NCBI GenBank assembly: GCA_965153455.1
Contig: OZ234499.1
Coordinates: 17,418,271-17,482,270 of the forward strand
Reading direction: 5' to 3'
DNA length: 64,000 bases
Source of the DNA: Sphagnum compactum
Lineage: Eukaryota; Bryophyta; Sphagnopsida; Sphagnales
The number at the start of each line of letters is the position of its first letter. Within the stretch, counting starts at the first letter, position 1. The translations under genes were made by a program, and so were the position numbers. Shown here piece by piece: positions 59,486 to 64,000 of this stretch. The notes under the pieces were generated by a model, which was given only the letters and a program-made list of their open reading frames with translations, searched no databases and was not told the origin of the DNA.

Positions 59486-62400
59486 AGTTAGAATTGAAAT
59501 TGTTGTTACTTTTTTTGGGGTCAAGGTCTTACATATATTGGAACTATAGATATTTGTGGTGGGATTGGTTTCAGTACCATTTGTATAAGGGAAAAGACTT
59601 TGGATTTAATTGCAAGGATTGATGAATAGAATCTAGTCATTTTGTAATTAATAAGTACTTGTGGCAACACATATAGAATGTGGTGATGGATGGTGTTGAT
59701 TTCCAAATAAATGAAGCATTGGGAACTTCCTCTTCAACGATTTTCAAATAACATTTTTGATTGTGTTGAATTGAATTGTGATTGCAAAAGTTTTAACATG
59801 TTGTAACCAAAAATTGAAGGCTACCAAATAATTCTTTTGGAGATGCATCCATTGATCAACTATAAACACTACAACTTATTTTTAAACCTATGATATCATC
59901 ACAACACTTATTGTCACAAATCATGGATATGCTCTTGTTGGGATTAAACCTTTTAGATGTACAATGCATTGGTTTCAATTAACTTGGTGCACATCTTTGA
60001 TTATAAAACCCACACAAACCCACATTTTTACATCATGAAATAACACACATATTACAAGGATGACACCCCATGTTCACACACAATCTCTCCTATTATAGTA
60101 ATATACAACAATAATACTTTAAATATAAACATTTGTAAATGATAATCCTGCACATTGGAACATATTGGATTTTGATTATTACAACATATTCAACATTTAG
60201 AAAGTGCACACAACAAATACAATATCAAGATAAGATTTTCCCATACAAAATGAACCTTTTAAACAGTTTGTAGAATATCTCACAAATTAAAACCTAAAAA
60301 CAAAATACAACCCTCCTTATTCCCAACACTTCCAAGATAATGATATTTCAACATTGCTGTCAACCTAATTTCACAATTTTCAAAAATTCAACAACTGAAA
60401 TCTCATTACTAAACCAATAATCATCAATAACCTAAAAGTCCCCAAAATCCCTTGCATTGTTCATAAATGTCGCATACCATCAAATGGACCTTCAAACAAA
60501 TCACATTTCTATTTATTTAAATTTCAATTCCCTTACATACTCCTATAACGGTCTTGACCCACTTTGGACCCAACTTATTTTTCACAATGCTTTCAACTTT
60601 AAAATTTGATTACAAAACAAAACAAAACAAACCAAACACTTAAAAACCTTGTGAAGACCCTAATTTTTTTCTCTTTTGTCACCATGTCCTAAAGCACTCC
60701 ATTTTATTAAATATGTTGTTAGTCTACAAAGGTAGGCATAGTTGAAGTTTTGTTCTCAAGAAACTAATAGCTCCTAAGCAACACATAACAATGAAAAAAG
60801 AAAAACCAATCCCCCTATAATGCACAATAATCCACCATGCACCATGTTTAAATCCTTTATCATAGAAATCCACATTCGTTTTTTCCATGCAAGCCATAAT
60901 AATGATATCCTTCACACAACAAGAAAAACAATCATTTGCAACCAATTTTTGTAACTAAAAAATGTTGTTTCAACTAAGAAATGTTGTTTGCAATTGAAAA
61001 ATCGGTTGCAAACAACAATTTTTCTTTTTAAAATGAAAAAAGGTCAAAAACAAAAACAAATTTATAGTCCAAGATAAGTTCAATATCTTGATTTCCAACT
61101 CTACCAGACCATATAACAAAAATGACATGTTGCATAAAAGAATGTTACCATAAAAGCTAGAAAAACTTTTACTAACTCCATCTTAATCATTTAACAATCA
61201 TCATTACTTCACCAAACCATCTCTATCACTCATAATCAACAATGTTGTCAAAAAATTTCAACAAATTTAATAGCCAAAAACAAAAGGAAAAACCTTTCTT
61301 CAACCCTAAACATAATCATTCATCATATGTCTAAGGATTCGAATTGAACTTATCTTCTAATCATAATACATTTAAAATAAACTTTAGATTCTAAAATTTT
61401 GTTATGCAAAACATTATAAACACCTCTAATGTACAAAGGAATAAAATAGGAGAATGGCCAAGGGTCGGACGAGAATGAAAAAACTATCACAATTTTGGTG
61501 ATGAAATCATTGACTTTGAAGTTGAAGGAAAATAGCATTTGTGAATGGAAAATTGTTGCATGATGTGGTTTTGTGGAGAAAATGTAATGGTGGACTTATA
61601 AATTAAAATTGTTGTAATCAAATTATGTCAAGAAGGAAGATTTAATGAAATTAATTATTTTAAGGTTCTATCCATTAATGAATGGTCTATGTTGAGGTTT
61701 ACATGAATTGTAATCACAAGTGACCTTGAGGACTTGTGAAACTTACAAATGTAAGTACTTATGTTTTGATAAAGTCTACATATGTCTTTGTTGTTTTATT
61801 GAGGATTATAGTAGCGAGACTACTATTGTATTGGGATGTGAATATTCTTGTATATATCAAATGGTTGTCATGTTAGAAATGGGAATCTTTGTTTAATAAA
61901 TAAATAATTAATCGTTTGATACCACTTGGCATACTAGTTAAACATGTTGAAAATAAAAATGCCAAATGATTTAATGCTTGGTTGAAGGTGTCTATAGTAA
62001 GAGTGTTGAGCATGGAGAACTCTTTCATTTCTTTCCACAATAGGGGAATGGGAAAAGTTAAAAAATCAATTATGCATTGGGGAAATGGATTGTTTTGCTA
62101 GTGTCGACAAGGTGTGAGTTTTACATTTGGTTATCAACTTAAATAATAAAGGTGTGGGAGCAATCTCAAGAACTAGAGGTGACTACAAAAGGAGAGTCTA
62201 ATCCTAAGGCCTTTTTCTAGTTAAATTCTTAACGTTGTAGAGAAAGTTCATTGACATTTGCATATGTGTAAAATAATAAGTATGCATTAGTTTCAGTAAA
62301 AGAAATATTAGAGTGCTTGCAATTGGTCTTGTGGGGTTGCAACATTTAGGGTTAGTAAGGATTAGGGATTACTTGTACTTTTTTTTAATTAAAAAGTGCA

Positions 62401-63347
62401 TACCCAAACATTATCAATATTTCCCATGTAAATTCGGAGCAAGCTGAATGCAAGCTTAATGCCAGCAACAACAAAACTATCTCTGCAACATCCTGCCAGG
62501 ATAAAGTTCACATCTTTCCGCTACACTTTTAACAACAGATTGAGTGCATCCATGCTTTCAGAATGTCTTATAAAAACCTATGGTATCACAAGTCATAGCA
62601 CAATACAACATTCTTTAATGTAAGCTTTCAATTGGCACTCAACCATGTACTATGTATCTTGGATGGCAGAGCAAACCCTGTAGAACAGTAATGTGGGTTT
62701 TTTGGAAAGGAATCATGATTGAAAACATCCATCATCTATGACTTAGAGGATAGTAAAATTTCAATATATGTATTGCTACATCTGGCGTACACTTGTCTGG
62801 AAGACATTGAATCAGTAACAGGTCTAATAACATCTTCCACACTTGCCCTGAACTTACGGATGATGCTGAAGGTGAAACTATGACATCCTCAGACGGCATG
62901 TGTGAATGAGGAAAGCAGAAATTGAGGGCTTTCCTTCCATCCGTTTGCAGAGTTGAGTTGACAGTTTCAGGTCTTGCTGCAATTCTAGCAGAGATTCGTG
63001 AAGTTAAGGCTAAACATGTGGAGTACTCTAACTTGGTTTGGAGCTGGCCCCCCTGATGGGATTTCCTAACAAATCTTTTGATGCCTGATCAATGGAATCA
63101 AGTTAGTCTACCAGTGATGGAATTTAGTTAGCTTGGCCCAGCGAGCTTATTACTCATTATGCCACCTTATTTGCACCAAACTATGCTCTGTAACAAGCTT
63201 TCAACATTCCAAGGAATTGCAGTCATTCTTTAAGAGATGAAAATTTTGTCATTATCTTCGTCCATAGGATCAGTTCATTATACCCACACAGATTGGAAGT
63301 TGTTATCTAATCAAAGGTTTGGGGGGGGGTTATCTCTAGGTTCTAAA
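59486..63347. other. AT-rich geneless stretch
   Basis: No gene supported. A perfect 12-bp inverted repeat (TGTTGTTTGCAA at 60982-60993, complement at 61006-61017) sits next to a partial direct repeat of the same words at 60962-60975. Short motif-less frames at 60724-60945 and 61350-61538 look accidental. Confidence 0.35.
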
Positions 63348-63532
63348 CAGTGTTGGGAGGTTCTCACATTTTGGAATCTGGAACCAGCTGATAAGGGTAG
63401 GTTGTATGGGTTGTATGTATACCCTTGACAAATGGTTCTCAAAATCAAACAATTGATTCTGAGCGTTGACTGAAGGTTCTTAAAACCCCCAACCCAAGGT
63501 TCTTAACAAAATCAAAGAACCACCCAACACTG
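63348..63532. mobile_element. hAT-type MITE (CAGTGTTGGG family), 185 bp
   Basis: The ends are CAGTGTTGGGAGGTTCT (63348-63364) and AGAACCACCCAACACTG (63516-63532), a near-perfect inverted repeat of 17 bases. The flanking 8-mers GTTCTAAA and GCTCCAAC agree at five of eight positions, with two of the three differences being transitions. It is shorter than the other copies, so it looks like an internally deleted derivative. No coding sequence. Confidence 0.65.
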
Positions 63533-63577
63533 GCTCCAACCCTTTTCACAACCTCCACCCAAAAGAAAAGTTTTAAA

Positions 63578-63916
63578 AAATGTTGGGCAACTATTAGAAA
63601 CAGGCATAGATGCATGAAGGTTATCAGGGTGGTTCTTAGGATTCATAATCACAGTTCTAAAAAAACTAAGACCTGGGTATTGGTTTTTAACCATAGTTAT
63701 AGTTTTTTTGAAAAGAATCAAATAACCGGCCATCAAACTGCCAGTTATTGTCCAATTCTCTCATGAAACCAACTGATTCTGTAAGATTTTTCAACTGGCA
63801 ATTCTCTCTAATTCTGATTTTTTCATAGAACTGGAACCAACAGTTCTCTGATCCTGAAATGATTTCAAAACCAGAACTAGTGGTTCTATAGACATTCAAA
63901 TAATGGCACAACACTG
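63578..63916. mobile_element. hAT-type MITE (CAGTGTTGGG family), 339 bp
   Basis: The left end is AAATGTTGGGCA and the right end TGGCACAACACTG, degenerate versions of the family termini. The flanking 8-mers GTTTTAAA (63570-63577) and GTTTATAA (63917-63924) agree at six of eight. The inside has several agaacc and ggttct words. It lies 45 bases from the 185-bp copy. Confidence 0.5.
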
Positions 63917-64000
63917 GTTTATAACTCATTATCCTAGTAGGTAGTACTATATTACATTTTGAGAACTGGGTTGAGAAATTGACTAGTACTTGGAGTGCAC

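Noticed and set aside
1-64000. CRISPR arrays, bacterial operons, rRNA or tRNA genes
   Set aside because: No regular repeat-spacer pattern, no ribosome-binding-site-led gene series and no tRNA or rRNA core sequences were seen; the window is eukaryotic nuclear DNA.

Overview
This is nuclear DNA of a land plant with a large, repeat-rich genome. It holds one well-formed plant gene, a GARP (G2-like MYB) transcription factor with GT-AG introns, and otherwise plant-type transposable elements in AT-rich sequence: Helitron, hAT, CACTA, Ty1/copia and TG...CA LTRs, plus MITE-like repeats. The repeat load and sparse genes would suit a fern, lycophyte or gymnosperm, but that is inference; nothing in the window fixes the species.

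Layout. From 1 to about 26 kb the sequence is AT-rich and filled with decayed transposons. These are two minus-strand copies of one BED-finger hAT transposase (1.5-3.8 kb and 19.5-25.8 kb), a copia gag fragment (8.9-9.9 kb), two elements bounded by inverted repeats (14.2 and 18.6 kb), a TAGGT-rich satellite-like block (15.8-16.6 kb) and a clear non-autonomous CACTA element (20211-23148, 3-bp target duplication). The CACTA interior is mostly degenerate minisatellite and it sits inside the second hAT copy. From 26 to 35 kb I see no convincing gene, only short repeats, hairpins and one MITE.

From 35.0 to 41.2 kb base composition rises towards that of genes. This is the leader and coding region of the GARP gene, with seven core exons and one optional exon. 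The frame is open through every junction and gives about 650 residues, or 679 with the optional exon.

From 48.5 to 57.4 kb lies the most interesting part: a decayed Helitron (Rep/PIF1-helicase frame 51674-57292, plus strand). Immediately upstream of its start codon are two and a half antisense tandem copies of a fragment of an omega-6 (FAD2-type) fatty acid desaturase. Further upstream another piece of the same desaturase fragment is split by about 1.5 kb of DNA. That insert contains exon 1 of a SINA/SINAT E3 ubiquitin ligase and a serine/proline-rich plus membrane-helix fragment. The pattern resembles gene-fragment capture by a Helitron followed by tandem duplication. The Helitron frame is interrupted by an 824-bp solo-LTR-like insertion with a 5-bp target duplication, and removing 829 bp restores the frame exactly. 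A related 819-bp copy lies at 58662-59480. The rest, to 64 kb, is AT-rich and geneless apart from hAT-type MITEs near the end.

Only the GARP gene looks functional. All transposase, Rep, gag and captured fragments are broken. Many premature stops in the Helitron fit C-to-T or G-to-A change, as expected of methylated, silenced DNA.
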